Source: Amycolatopsis umgeniensis
GTDB lineage: Bacteria; Actinomycetota; Actinomycetes; Mycobacteriales; Pseudonocardiaceae
NCBI RefSeq assembly: GCF_014205155.1
Contig: NZ_JACHMX010000001.1
Location: forward strand, 3,286,001 to 3,350,000
Length of the DNA: 64,000 nt
Reading direction: 5' to 3'
The notes under the pieces are model-generated. The model was not told the DNA's origin. It worked only from the letters and a program-made list of their open reading frames with translations, and did no database searches. The first letter of the stretch is position 1. The number at the start of each line of letters is the position of its first letter. Positions 25,132 through 33,984 of the stretch are shown one piece after another. The position numbers were made by a program, and so were the translations under genes.

Positions 25132-27312
25132 ATGCTGCCCGAAAAGATCGCCGCCTGGTCCGTGCGGCATCGCGCGCTCACCCTCGTCGGCTGGGTCGCC
25201 CTCGTCCTCATCGCCCTGTTGTCGGGCATGCTGCTGGACGGCGAAAGCCGCCGGAGCACCGATCCCGGCGAATCCGGCCGCGCACAGACCGCCTTGAACG
25301 CTCAGAACACCTTCGACCCTTTACGCGAGAACGTCCTCGTCGAGGCGAAGGATCCCGGTTCTCCCCCGTTCGCCGCGAACGAAGAACTCCGGCGGGCGAC
25401 CGAAGACCTGGTCACCACGCTCACCGGATCCGGCTCCGTCACCGGCGTCCGCTCGCCACTGGCCGCCGACGGCGCCGAGCGGATCTCGGCCGACGGCGCG
25501 TCCGGCCTCGTCGGTTTCTCGATCGCGGGCGGTGAGAAGGACATCCGTCCGAACTTCGAGACCGCGGCCGCGCAGGTGGACGTGGTCGCCGCCCGGCATC
25601 CGTCGGTCCGGCTGGGCCTGTCCGGAGACCTCAGCTTGTCGACCGTGGTCGACAAGGGCATCCGGGAGGACGTCAAACGTTCGGAATTCCTTTCCCTGCC
25701 GATGACGCTGGTGATCCTGCTGATCGTCTTCGGGGCGCTGGTCGCGGCGTCGGTCCCGTTGCTGCTGGCGGGCACGAGTGTCGCGGCGACGTTCGGCTTC
25801 CTCTCCGTCGTCGACGACTTCACCCCGATCAACAGCGCGACGACCGTGATCACCCTGCTCATCGGGATGGCGGTGGGCGTCGACTATTCGTTGTTCTTCC
25901 TGAGGCGGCAACGAGAAGAACGTGCGCGCGGCCACTCCGTCGATGACGCGATCCGGATCTCGGCGAGGACGTCCGGGCATGTCGTGGTCGTCTCCGGCGT
26001 CACGGTCGTCCTGTGCGTGAGCGGGCTGGTGTTCACCGGCCTCGACAACTTCACCGGCCTCGCCATCAGCACGGCGTTCGTGGTCGGCCTGGCCGTACTC
26101 GGCGCCGTCACGGTGCTGCCCGCGCTGCTCTCGCTGCTGGGAGACAAGGTCGATCGCGGCCGGATCCCTTGGCTGGGCAAGCGGCGCACCACCGCGGAGA
26201 ACTCACGGTTCTGGTCCGCGACCGCCCGCCTTGTCACCCGGCGGCCCGCGCTGTGGGGCGGGCTCGCGACAGCGCTGCTGCTCCTGCTCACCCTGCCCGC
26301 GCTCGGTATGCGCCTGCAGGATCCGACGCCGGCGGAGAGCCTGCCGCGCTCGATGGCGACGATCGACGCCGCCGTCCGCACCCAGGAAGCGTTCCCCGGC
26401 GTGGTCTACCCCGCGACGGTGGTGCTGACCGCCGAGAACGGTGGCCCGGTCGACAGTCCGGCGCTGCGGTCGGCGATCACGGATCTCGAACGGCGGATCG
26501 GTGAAACCCAGGGCGTGCTGAACAAACCCCTCGCCGTCGCGACCGTCGACGAGGCGGTGGTCGTCCGGGTTCCGTTGTCCGGCGCCGGCCGCGACCCCCA
26601 GGCCGACGCGGCGCTGGCGAAACTGCGCACCGAGGTGCTACCCGAAACCGTGGGCAAGGTGGACGGTGTCGAGTACGCGGTCTCGGGCCGCACGGCGAAC
26701 GCCCGCGACTTCGCGGACCGGGTCATCGAGCGGATGCCGCTGGTCTTCGCCTTCGTCCTGCTCGCGGCGTTCGTCTTGCTGCTGCTGGCTTTCCGGTCCG
26801 TCGCGGTGGCACTCGTGTCGATCCTGCTCAACCTGTTGTCGATCGGCGCGGCCTACGGCGTGCTCACCTGGATCTTCCAGGACGGCCATCTCGCGTCCCT
26901 GCTGGGATTCACCCCGTACGGCGGGGTGGTCGGCTGGCTGCCGATGTTCATGTTCGTCCTGCTGCTCGGGCTGAGCATGGACTACCACATCTTCATCCTC
27001 AGCCGGATCCGTGAACACCGGGCGGGCGGCGCCGTCGCCGCGATCGTCCGCGGCACCGGCACCAGCGCGGGGGTGGTCAGCGGAGCGGCGGTGATCATGG
27101 TCGGCGTGTTCAGCGTCTTCATCACGCTGAGCGCGATCGAATACAAGATGATGGGTGTCGGGATGGCTTTCGCCGTGCTGATCGACGCCACGCTGGTCCG
27201 CGGGGTGCTGCTGCCCGCGTTCCTGGCGATGCTGGGAGAGCGGGCCTGGCGCCCCGGCCGTAAATCCGTGGCTCCCGAACGTGTCCCGGAACTATCGTCG
27301 CCGCATGCCTGA
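25132..27312 (+). CDS. MMPL-family RND transporter
   Basis: 726 residues with the two-fold MMPL layout: TM1 (ALTLVGWVALVLIALLSGMLL), a periplasmic domain, five helices, then repeated. Both halves keep the Asp-Tyr proton-relay motifs: GMAVGVDYSLFFLRRQREE and GLSMDYHIFILSRIREH. Relatives export lipids, siderophores or drugs using the proton gradient. The methyltransferase start overlaps its stop by eight bases. Whether the upstream ArsR gene controls it is uncertain, because a terminator lies between them. Confidence 0.92.
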   Translation: MLPEKIAAWSVRHRALTLVGWVALVLIALLSGMLLDGESRRSTDPGESGRAQTALNAQNTFDPLRENVLVEAKDPGSPPFAANEELRRATEDLVTTLTGSGSVTGVRSPLAADGAERISADGASGLVGFSIAGGEKDIRPNFETAAAQVDVVAARHPSVRLGLSGDLSLSTVVDKGIREDVKRSEFLSLPMTLVILLIVFGALVAASVPLLLAGTSVAATFGFLSVVDDFTPINSATTVITLLIGMAVGVDYSLFFLRRQREERARGHSVDDAIRISARTSGHVVVVSGVTVVLCVSGLVFTGLDNFTGLAISTAFVVGLAVLGAVTVLPALLSLLGDKVDRGRIPWLGKRRTTAENSRFWSATARLVTRRPALWGGLATALLLLLTLPALGMRLQDPTPAESLPRSMATIDAAVRTQEAFPGVVYPATVVLTAENGGPVDSPALRSAITDLERRIGETQGVLNKPLAVATVDEAVVVRVPLSGAGRDPQADAALAKLRTEVLPETVGKVDGVEYAVSGRTANARDFADRVIERMPLVFAFVLLAAFVLLLLAFRSVAVALVSILLNLLSIGAAYGVLTWIFQDGHLASLLGFTPYGGVVGWLPMFMFVLLLGLSMDYHIFILSRIREHRAGGAVAAIVRGTGTSAGVVSGAAVIMVGVFSVFITLSAIEYKMMGVGMAFAVLIDATLVRGVLLPAFLAMLGERAWRPGRKSVAPERVPELSSPHA

Positions 27313-28027
27313 CGCGCTCTTCGCCCACGCCCGGCTCGCACCGATCTACGACGCCTTCGACGGCGCTCGCGACGATCTGGACCACTACCTCGCCATCATC
27401 GGCGAACTCGGGGCGAAGAGAGTGCTCGACGTCGGCTGCGGCACCGGCTGCCTGGCCGTTCTCCTCGCCGGACGCGGGATCGAGGTCGTGGGGGTCGATC
27501 CGGCCGAGGCGTCACTGGAGATCGCGAAGGCCAAGGACCCGGAAGGGAAGATCACCTGGATCCACGGTGACGCGAAGGCCGCGGGTGCAGCGGGCGCCGA
27601 TCTCGCGGTGATGACCGGGAACGTGGCCCAGGTCTTCCTGACCGAAGACGAATGGAGCCGGACTCTCGAAGGCGTCCGCACCGCGCTCGCGCCGGGCGGT
27701 CACCTGGTGTTCGAGATCCGGCGCCCCGGTCGCCGGGTGTGGGAGGACTGGGCCGCCGACACCGCGCACGAGATCATCGACGTCCCGGGCGTCGGCGAGG
27801 TCGAGCAATGGCGCGAGGTCACCGAGGTGGACCTCCCGTTCGTCTCGTTCCGGTACAGCTACCGGTTCCCCGACGGCGAGGTCGTCACTTCGGACTCGAA
27901 ACTGTGGTTCCGCGAACGCGAAGACCTGGAATCCCTGCTGGCGGAGCACGGTTTTCGCGTCCTGGACGTGCGGGACGCCCCCGACCGTCCAGGACGCGAG
28001 TACGTGTTCATCGCCCAGCGCGTCTAG
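27305..28027 (+). CDS. Class I SAM-dependent methyltransferase
   Basis: 240 residues from ATG 27305, inside the end of the MMPL gene. Motif I is VLDVGCGTGCLAVLLAGRGIEVVGVDPAE; the motif III region is LAPGGHLVFEIRRPGRRVWEDW. It resembles small-molecule methyltransferases of the Methyltransf_25 group; substrate unknown. Translational coupling to MMPL suggests a shared pathway such as modification of the exported compound. It converges on the UDP-glucose pyrophosphorylase gene with a four-base stop overlap. Confidence 0.85.
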   Translation: MPDALFAHARLAPIYDAFDGARDDLDHYLAIIGELGAKRVLDVGCGTGCLAVLLAGRGIEVVGVDPAEASLEIAKAKDPEGKITWIHGDAKAAGAAGADLAVMTGNVAQVFLTEDEWSRTLEGVRTALAPGGHLVFEIRRPGRRVWEDWAADTAHEIIDVPGVGEVEQWREVTEVDLPFVSFRYSYRFPDGEVVTSDSKLWFREREDLESLLAEHGFRVLDVRDAPDRPGREYVFIAQRV

Positions 28028-29397
28028 AGGATTTCGCCGTCAGGAACGGCTTTCGGCCCGGAGATCTTCACGTCTCCCCGGATGACGACGTTCTTCCCGA
28101 AGGTGACGTCACCGTCCACTTCGAGGCTCGTGCACTCCTTGAGCGAGGGCGCGGAAGGGATCCGCGTGTCGAAGTCGGGCAGGAGCTTGTAGAACTCCTT
28201 GCTCAGCGAGACGACCGGCGGGGTGGTGGTGAACTCGGGGATCATCTCCCCGCCGTCGTCGAGCACGTACGCGTCGGAGCGGACCACGAGCAGGTCGTCC
28301 GTGGTCTTGACCGGCGCGAACCTGCTCCGCGGGATCTCGATGGCCCGCGCGCCCTCGACCGAGCCGATCGCCGCGCCCATCGCCGTTTCGAGCTGGATCA
28401 CCGGTGTGCTGGCCGCGTCGGCCGGATCGACGGTCTTCCGGTTCACGATCAGCGGCAGCAACGGAGCGGCCGGGTCGGCGTCCTGCAGGGATTTCAGGCG
28501 TTCGAGGTCGAACCAGATGTTGTTGGTGTTGAAGAAGCGCCACTTGCCGACGTCGCCGAACGAGTCGTCGCCGTCGGGCACCTGCGCGGATTCACGCAGG
28601 ACGATCCGGCCGGCGCGCCACGCGAGATGCCCGCCCTTGCGGTCGGCCGCGGTGCCGAGCACGGTCTCCATCGCGAACGGGATGTTTTCGTTCGCGAGCC
28701 ACGCGGCGATCCGGGCGTCCGGGAGCGCGCCGAGATTGTCGGCGTTGGACACGAAACACCAGCGGATGCCTTGCGCCAGCAGCAGATCGAGCATCCCGCT
28801 CACGGCGAGCGCGATGTAGATGTCGCCGTGCCCCGGCGGGCACCACTCGAGTTCCGGGTTCGCGGGCCATTCGGCGGGCCGCCCGTCGGCCGTGATCTTC
28901 GGTTCGCGGCCCTGCAGGAAGTCGGCGGGGATGACCTCGTCGGCGAGGTCGGGATACCGCTTCAGCAACTCCAGCGAAGGCTCGCGAGTGCCCGCCGAAT
29001 TCATCAGGATCAGCGGAAGGCGCGCGTTGTACTTCTCGCGGGTCGAGAGCACCTGCATCGCGATGACGTCGAGGAACGTCTTGCCCGGTTTGATTTCCAG
29101 CAGCGATTTCGGCCCGGTGAGCCCCATGCTCGTGCCGAGGCCGCCGTTGAGCTTGAGCACGGCCGTGCGGTCCAGGACGCGGCGTGCTTCTTCGACGTCC
29201 GGCTCGGGCAGGTCCACGAGCTTGCTGATGTCATCGAGAGGTTCGAGTTCGTTTCCCGGCAATTCACCCGCGCCGGGTTCGGACAGCTGCTCGAGACGCC
29301 TTCGCAGGGCCGCCAGTTCCATGGCATGGGCCCCCGCGGAACGCATTTTCGACAGCGTTTCGGCGAAACGATCGGACGGGTGCGCGTCAGAGCTCAT
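28024..29397 (-). CDS. UTP-glucose-1-phosphate uridylyltransferase, eukaryotic (UGP2) type
   Basis: 457 residues. It belongs to the UDPGP type I family rather than the bacterial GalU/RmlA family: LNGGLGTSMGLTGPKS (83-98, nucleotide loop), CPPGHGDIYIAL, FVSNADNLGALPD and a beta-helix C-terminus (EVDGDVTFGKNVVIRGDVKI). It makes UDP-glucose for glycolipids, trehalose and wall sugars. It stands next to the cyclo-ligase and glp genes; in M. tuberculosis the equivalent position holds galU (Rv0993). Confidence 0.92.
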   Translation of the reverse strand: MSSDAHPSDRFAETLSKMRSAGAHAMELAALRRRLEQLSEPGAGELPGNELEPLDDISKLVDLPEPDVEEARRVLDRTAVLKLNGGLGTSMGLTGPKSLLEIKPGKTFLDVIAMQVLSTREKYNARLPLILMNSAGTREPSLELLKRYPDLADEVIPADFLQGREPKITADGRPAEWPANPELEWCPPGHGDIYIALAVSGMLDLLLAQGIRWCFVSNADNLGALPDARIAAWLANENIPFAMETVLGTAADRKGGHLAWRAGRIVLRESAQVPDGDDSFGDVGKWRFFNTNNIWFDLERLKSLQDADPAAPLLPLIVNRKTVDPADAASTPVIQLETAMGAAIGSVEGARAIEIPRSRFAPVKTTDDLLVVRSDAYVLDDGGEMIPEFTTTPPVVSLSKEFYKLLPDFDTRIPSAPSLKECTSLEVDGDVTFGKNVVIRGDVKISGPKAVPDGEIL

Positions 29398-29428
29398 TGT
29401 GCCCTTTCTGAACCACAGCGTCGGGGCG

Positions 29429-30025
29429 TCAGTGTATTACTGGCCGAGGGGCAGCACCCTGGTCCGGGGTCAGCACTCCGGTCATCCGAACGTCGTGCGG
29501 TTCCGCGGGCAGGGCGCGCACGAGTTCGGCGTCGCGGACGACGGCGACCAGCCCGGCGCCCGGCGCGGCGAAGGAGAGCGACCTGTCGTAGTACCCGGCG
29601 CCCCTGCCGAGGCGGACGCCTTCGTCGTCGACGGCGAGCGCGGGGATCAGCACCAGATCGGCCTCCCTCAGCGTGTCGGGACCGAGCCGGCGGCCCGTCG
29701 GTTCGAGCAGCCCGCGCAGCAGGCCCGGCCCGAGACTGGACGGACCTTCGTAGGCGGCCCACTCCAGCGGCCCCGGTTCCGGGGGGACGATCGGCAGCAG
29801 CACACGTTTGCCCTGGTCGAGAAGTTGATCAAGGAGCAGTGGCGAGCCCGGCTCAGTGCCGAAGGGGACGTAAGCGCATACGACCTCACCCGGCAGCCGC
29901 GCGGCCGCGACAGCCAGCGCCGACGCCTCCCTGGCCCGCTCTTCCGACACCAGTGAACGCCGTTCGACGGTTATCCGGGAACGCCACTCCGCCTTGCTCA
30001 GGTGTTCATTGCCGGGCTTGACCAC
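29429..30025 (-). CDS. 5-formyltetrahydrofolate cyclo-ligase
   Basis: 198 residues. ATP-dependent conversion of 5-formyl-THF to 5,10-methenyl-THF. Motifs are SKAEWRSRITVERRSL, YVPFGTEPGSPLLLDQL, LIPALAVDDEGVRLGRGAGYYDRSL and the C-terminal HDVRMTGVLTP. It is upstream of the uridylyltransferase on the same strand and divergent from glp, an arrangement conserved with Rv0992c/Rv0994 of M. tuberculosis. Confidence 0.92.
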   Translation of the reverse strand: MVKPGNEHLSKAEWRSRITVERRSLVSEERAREASALAVAAARLPGEVVCAYVPFGTEPGSPLLLDQLLDQGKRVLLPIVPPEPGPLEWAAYEGPSSLGPGLLRGLLEPTGRRLGPDTLREADLVLIPALAVDDEGVRLGRGAGYYDRSLSFAAPGAGLVAVVRDAELVRALPAEPHDVRMTGVLTPDQGAAPRPVIH

Positions 30026-30149
30026 GTGGTCAGGTTAGGCTTCACGCCTATGACAGGCGCAGCGACCACCCCGGCGGCACGGACCATGAGGAGCTTGCCC
30101 GATCGGGCGATTTCCACGGCTTCGGACCGCATCACTCCTGGTAACGGTG

Positions 30150-30165
30150 GTGAACTTCAGTTCAC
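30150..30165. promoter_or_regulatory. GTGAACT-TC-AGTTCAC palindrome upstream of glp
   Basis: Perfect seven-base arms with a two-base spacer, 55 bases before the glp start codon in the divergent cyclo-ligase/glp region. It is a probable operator or promoter element; the binding protein is unknown. Confidence 0.45.
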
Positions 30166-30219
30166 CGACGGGCCTTCATCGCGTGCCTGGTCGAACGAAC
30201 GGATCGAGATCCCCCAGTC

Positions 30220-31491
30220 ATGACGGAGCCCATCGCCGAAGCGGCCGAGACCGAAGACGCGGGACAGTTCCGTTCCGTCGAGGATCAGATCGCGCTGACC
30301 CTGGACGCCGCGGTACGCCCGCGCCCGGTCCGGGTCGCCATCTCCGAGGCCCAAGGCCTCCTGTGCGCCGAAGAAGTCGTCGCCGAACACGCGTTGCCCG
30401 GTTTCGACCAGGCCGCCGTCGACGGCTACGCGGTACGAAGCGTCGATGTCCGCACAGCGGGCCAAGAACCCGTGCAACTGCCGGTGGTCGGCGAGATCGC
30501 CGCCGGTTCACGCCAGCCGCGGCGGCTCCAGCCGGGCCAGGCCGTGCGCGTCGACACCGGCGCGCCGCTGCCCACGCTCGCCGACGCCGTCGTCCCGACC
30601 GCGTACACCGACGGACACCAGGCCAAGGTCACCGTGCACAAGTCCGTGCCGTCCGCCGGTTATGTGCGCCGGACCGGCGAGGACGTGCAGATCGGCGACG
30701 TCGCCGTACGCAAGGGCGACACCATCGGCTCGGCCCAGGTCGGCCTGCTCGCCGCGGTCGGCAGGGCGAAGGTACTGGTCTATCCGCGGCCGCGGGTTTC
30801 GATCGTGTCCGTCGGCGACGAACTGGTCGACATCGACCGCACCCCGTCGGTCGGACAGGTCTACGACGTCAACTCCTACGCGCTGTCCGCCGCCGCCCGG
30901 GACGCGGGCGCCGAGGTCAGCCGCGTCGGAATCGTCCCCGGCGATCCGAAACGGCTGCGCGAAATCGTCGAAGGCCGGCTGCTGATGTCGGAGATCGTCG
31001 TCGTCGCGGGCGGCGCCGGCGGAAGCGCGGGTGACGAGGTGCACGCGGCGCTGTCCGACCTCGGCCACATCGACATGACCCGCGTCGGGATGCACCCCGG
31101 TTCGGTGCAGGGCTTCGGCAGGCTCGGCCCCGATTCGGTGCCGACGTTCCTGATCCCCGGCAACCCGATGAGCGCGCTGGTCGTGTTCGAGGTCCTGGTC
31201 CGCCCGCTGATCCGCGCCGCGCGCGGCACCCGCAACCCGCACCGCCGGATCGTCGGCGCGCGGTTGCTCTCCCCGATCACCTCGACCAAGGGACGCAAAG
31301 GCTTCCTGCGCGGGCAACTGCTGCGCGACGAGGGCAACGGCGAGTACCTGGTGCAGCCGCTCGGCACCTCGGGCGCGCATCTGCTCGCGTCACTGGCCGA
31401 GGCGAACTGCCTGATCAACATCGACGAAGACCTCACCGAGGTCGCCGCTGGCGAGCAGGTCAAGGTGACCTTCCTGGCCCAGCGGGCGTAA
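30220..31491 (+). CDS. glp: Gephyrin-like molybdotransferase Glp (MoeA family)
   Basis: 423 residues with complete MoeA architecture: N-terminal EDQIALTLDAAV, FDQAAVDGYAVRS, the barrel domain, the MoaB-like domain VSIVSVGDELVDIDR plus GGAGGSAGDEVHAAL, PGNPMSALVVFEVLVRPLI and a C-terminal beta domain. MoeA enzymes insert molybdate into molybdopterin. In corynebacteria the paralogue in a galU-moeA-rimJ-glpR locus is Glp, which binds FtsZ and the membrane receptor GlpR. The same gene order here supports that name; retained catalytic ability is not excluded. The stop overlaps the rimJ start by one base. Confidence 0.88.
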   Translation: MTEPIAEAAETEDAGQFRSVEDQIALTLDAAVRPRPVRVAISEAQGLLCAEEVVAEHALPGFDQAAVDGYAVRSVDVRTAGQEPVQLPVVGEIAAGSRQPRRLQPGQAVRVDTGAPLPTLADAVVPTAYTDGHQAKVTVHKSVPSAGYVRRTGEDVQIGDVAVRKGDTIGSAQVGLLAAVGRAKVLVYPRPRVSIVSVGDELVDIDRTPSVGQVYDVNSYALSAAARDAGAEVSRVGIVPGDPKRLREIVEGRLLMSEIVVVAGGAGGSAGDEVHAALSDLGHIDMTRVGMHPGSVQGFGRLGPDSVPTFLIPGNPMSALVVFEVLVRPLIRAARGTRNPHRRIVGARLLSPITSTKGRKGFLRGQLLRDEGNGEYLVQPLGTSGAHLLASLAEANCLINIDEDLTEVAAGEQVKVTFLAQRA

Positions 31492-32162
31492 TGGGCGCAC
31501 CGATTTCCGGCGTCGCGTATCCGATCGAGAGCAGGCATCCGGGCTGGCCCGCGAAGCTGGGGCCGCTCCGGGTGCCCGCCGGGATCCTCGACGTCCGGCC
31601 GGTCCGGCTGCGGGACGCCGGCGAGTGGAGCCGCGTCCGGCTGCGGGACCGCGAGCACCTCGAGATGTGGGAACCGACCGGCGTCGGGCCGTGGCCGGAT
31701 CGCAACGCCTTCTGGTCTTGGCCGTCGCAGTGGCTGGCCCTGCGTGGCCTCGCCCGGCGCGGACAGTGCCTCCCGTTCACCATCACGGTGGACGGACACT
31801 TCGCCGGACAGATCACTGTGGGTAACGTCATCCGCGCCTCGCTCCGCTCCGCGTGGATCGGTTACTGGGTGTCATCGGACATCGTCCGCGGCGGCGTCGC
31901 GACCGGCGCCGTCGCCCTCGTCACCGACCACGTCTTCAACTTCGGCGGACTGCACCGCCTCGAAGCGACCGTCCGCCCCGAAAACACCCCCAGCCTGCGG
32001 GTTCTCGCCAAGGCGGGGTACCGGCAAGAGGGCCTTTTCGAGCGCTACCTCGATGTCGCGGGCGGCTGGCGGGACCATTTCTGCTACGCCGTCACCAAGG
32101 AAGAGACCGGCGACGGACTGGTCTCCCGGCTCGTCGCGAAGGGCCTCGCGGAGCGCGTTTGA
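31491..32162 (+). CDS. rimJ: GNAT N-acetyltransferase, RimJ-like
   Basis: 223 residues with RimJ/RimL features: LDVRPVRLRDAGEWSRVRLRDREHLEMWEPT, WIGYWVSSDIVRGGVATGAVALVTDHVFNFGGLHRLEATVRPENTPSLRVLAKAGYRQEG (split acetyl-CoA site). It is presumed to acetylate the N-terminus of a ribosomal or other protein. Its start ATG shares a base with the glp stop, so they are co-translated, as Rv0994-Rv0995 probably are in M. tuberculosis. Confidence 0.9.
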   Translation: MGAPISGVAYPIESRHPGWPAKLGPLRVPAGILDVRPVRLRDAGEWSRVRLRDREHLEMWEPTGVGPWPDRNAFWSWPSQWLALRGLARRGQCLPFTITVDGHFAGQITVGNVIRASLRSAWIGYWVSSDIVRGGVATGAVALVTDHVFNFGGLHRLEATVRPENTPSLRVLAKAGYRQEGLFERYLDVAGGWRDHFCYAVTKEETGDGLVSRLVAKGLAERV

Positions 32163-32323
32163 CCCCATCACGGGGCCGTTCCGGTGACCGCGTTACCACA
32201 AACTGTGAGATTCACCTAATTTGGTGATGCATTTTCCGTGATCGAAACCGGCGAGTCTGCGCGGCGTGTGTGACTGTTGTGGCTAGCGTGACTACAGCAG
32301 TGGATCGGGGGAGGTGACGGGAG

Positions 32324-33130
32324 ATGCCCAGTTCGGTGATCATCGTCGCGCTCGCAGCGGCATGGCTCGTCGTTCTCGTGCCCATGGTCGCTCGCAAGCG
32401 CCAGCAGGTCGCGCGGACGACGGACTCGGCCTTGGCGGCGCGAGTCGTGCGGAGCGGGAGCACACGCCAAGAGGGACCGGAGGAGTTCGCCATGGCGGAG
32501 AACACGGAACCGTCGGTAGAAGACGACCTGGCCGAGCTCGAGGCGGAACTCGACGCCGACCTCGAAGACGAGCAAGAGGAAGCCGAACCGCTTCCCCAGC
32601 CCTCGCGCGGGTCCCGCACCGAAAGAGAACGTCAAGGCGCCGGCTACCGGCCGGGCCGCGGCGGCTTCGACCCCGAAGCGGCGGACATCGCCGCGCGCGC
32701 CAAGTACGCGTTCCGGCAGCGGATCGTCATCGCGCTCCTGGTGCTGGTGGTGACCACGGCGGCCGTCGCCGGTTTCCTGACCCCGACGGTCTGGTGGGCC
32801 AACGGTGTCGTCGACGCGGTTCTCATCGGTTACCTCGCGTACCTGCGCCGCCAGGTCCGCATCGAGAACGAGATCCGGCAACGCCGCCTCGCCCGCTTCA
32901 ACAACACCCGTGCCCCGCGCCGGACGATCGCCGACGACGAACCTCACGAGTCCCACGTGGACGTCGAGGTCGTCGCCGCCGAACGCCCGGAAGTCGTGGA
33001 GCGCAAGCCGTCCCCGATGTCCCGCCTCCGGCGCCAAGCCGTCGTCGTCGACCTCGACGACGAGGACCCGGCCTTCCACGAGCTCGACGAGCCCGGGACC
33101 AGGCCGTTCCGCCGGGCCGCCGGAGAGTGA
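32324..33130 (+). CDS. glpR: Glp membrane receptor GlpR / SepX
   Basis: 268 residues. An N-terminal membrane helix (SVIIVALAAAWLVVLVPMVA, 4-23) is followed by a Lys/Arg-rich start, a long acidic disordered segment (about 51-100), then two helices (about 133-153 and 157-175) and a charged cytoplasmic tail. Sequence layout and position after moeA-rimJ match GlpR of corynebacteria and SepX of Streptomyces, membrane proteins that couple FtsZ-ring or divisome function to polar growth. It has its own promoter region (161-base gap) and a strong terminator. Confidence 0.87.
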   Translation: MPSSVIIVALAAAWLVVLVPMVARKRQQVARTTDSALAARVVRSGSTRQEGPEEFAMAENTEPSVEDDLAELEAELDADLEDEQEEAEPLPQPSRGSRTERERQGAGYRPGRGGFDPEAADIAARAKYAFRQRIVIALLVLVVTTAAVAGFLTPTVWWANGVVDAVLIGYLAYLRRQVRIENEIRQRRLARFNNTRAPRRTIADDEPHESHVDVEVVAAERPEVVERKPSPMSRLRRQAVVVDLDDEDPAFHELDEPGTRPFRRAAGE

Positions 33131-33142
33131 CCCCCGCGTTCG

Positions 33143-33177
33143 GGGCTCCGTGAGCCACTGATAAGCTCATGGAGCCC
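33143..33177 (+). terminator. Hairpin terminator after glpR
   Basis: A 13-base arm (33143-33155, GGGCTCCGTGAGC) pairs with 33165-33177 (GCTCATGGAGCCC) through one G-U pair, with a nine-base loop. It separates glpR from the tRNA gene. Confidence 0.8.
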
Positions 33178-33200
33178 TGAATGAGGGGCAAGTTTCACCA

Positions 33201-33273
33201 GGGGCTGTAGCGCAGTTGGTAGCGCGTCTCGTTCGCATCGAGAAGGTCAGGGGTTCGATTCCCCTCAGCTCCA
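33201..33273 (+). tRNA. tRNA-Ala (anticodon CGC)
   Basis: A complete cloverleaf fits 73 bases: acceptor arm GGGGCTG/CAGCTCC with the G3-U70 identity pair of alanine tRNAs, D-arm GCGC/GCGC, anticodon arm TCTCG/CGAGA with loop TTCGCAT (anticodon CGC, reading GCG), and T-arm AGGGG-TTCGATT-CCCCT. The discriminator is A, followed by CAC rather than an encoded CCA end. Its 3' side borders a decayed integrase, so it is the likely integration site of the neighbouring element. Confidence 0.97.
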
Positions 33274-33282
33274 CAGCAGGTC

Positions 33283-33316
33283 AAAGGCCCTTCCCAGGGA
33301 ATCGGGAAGGGCCTTT
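33283..33316 (+). terminator. Perfect 13-bp stem-loop after tRNA-Ala
   Basis: AAAGGCCCTTCCC (33283-33295) and its exact complement (33304-33316) surround an eight-base loop. It terminates the tRNA transcript and possibly the opposing integrase remnant. Confidence 0.85.
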
Positions 33317-33337
33317 CGCTATTCGTACAGCAGCGCT

Positions 33338-33890
33338 TCATCGCAGGCTGTCGGCGAGTTTCTTGAGCGCGCGCATGTCTGGTCCGAGGAGATCTCGGCG
33401 TAGATCTCCATCGTGACCCCCGGATGCACATCGAGATCCGCCAGCAGCGAACCGCAGGAGCGGCGACCGTCATCGGCGTGCCGTGCGCGGTCGTGAATAC
33501 AAGCCCGCTGTCTAGCCTCTCTTTGTCCCTTCCCCGACGTTCCAGCCGCAGCTTCCACGCGGCTGTGACGATGTCGATCAAAGACATGGTGTCGTCAGAC
33601 ATCGATGTCTTCGTCTGGCGATGCGGGAGCTTCTTCTGAAACCTTTGCGACTGCCAGGAGCTATCCAGCTCCGGCGTCTCGAAGTTAAGCGCCCCCGTCC
33701 GGCAGGCCTAGTACTTCGGCCTCACGCATGCCGATGATCAGGACGAGGGCATGCGCCGTGTAAGCGGGTCGTTCTCGTCTTGGCCGATTCCAGGAACTTT
33801 CGAGCCGCATCACTTGGACCACCTCTGCCGCTTCGGCATTGATTCCCCTCACACCGCTTGCCAAGTTGCCGAAGTTTTCGGGACGTTCGC
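33338..33890 (-). pseudogene. Tyrosine site-specific integrase, decayed
   Basis: Pieces of an AICE-type tyrosine recombinase occur in different frames. RPAYTAHALVLIIGMREAEVLGL lies around 33685-33780; LVFTTAHGTPM is near 33500; LLADLDVHPGVTMEIYAEISSDQT follows; the end is ALKKLADSLR with a stop at 33338-33340. The catalytic core between the second and third pieces is shortened, and the usual R..HxxR segment (LRHSQIAVTMEIY) is partly deleted, so no active enzyme can result. Adjacency to the tRNA-Ala 3' end is the normal position for such an integrase. Confidence 0.8.
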
Positions 33891-33984
33891 CCGGTGGCCC
33901 CTCAGCGGCGAGCAGTGCCCAGTCGCACTCGGCCCTCCATGTGATCCGCGGCCCGCGCGTACAAGACGAAGCCGTTCCGGTCCG

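Noticed and set aside
30035..30053. AGGTTAGGCTTCACGCCTA as an IdeR/DtxR iron box
   Set aside because: Only the left half matches the 19-base iron-box consensus. The overall match is about 12 of 19 and no iron gene adjoins.
33841..33851. GATTCCCCTCA, identical to 11 bases of the tRNA-Ala T-arm region (33257-33267), as a possible second att site
   Set aside because: It lies only 0.6 kb away, inside the integrase remnant. The match does not extend into the rest of the tRNA 3' end, and AICE att repeats are normally longer and at the far end of the element.
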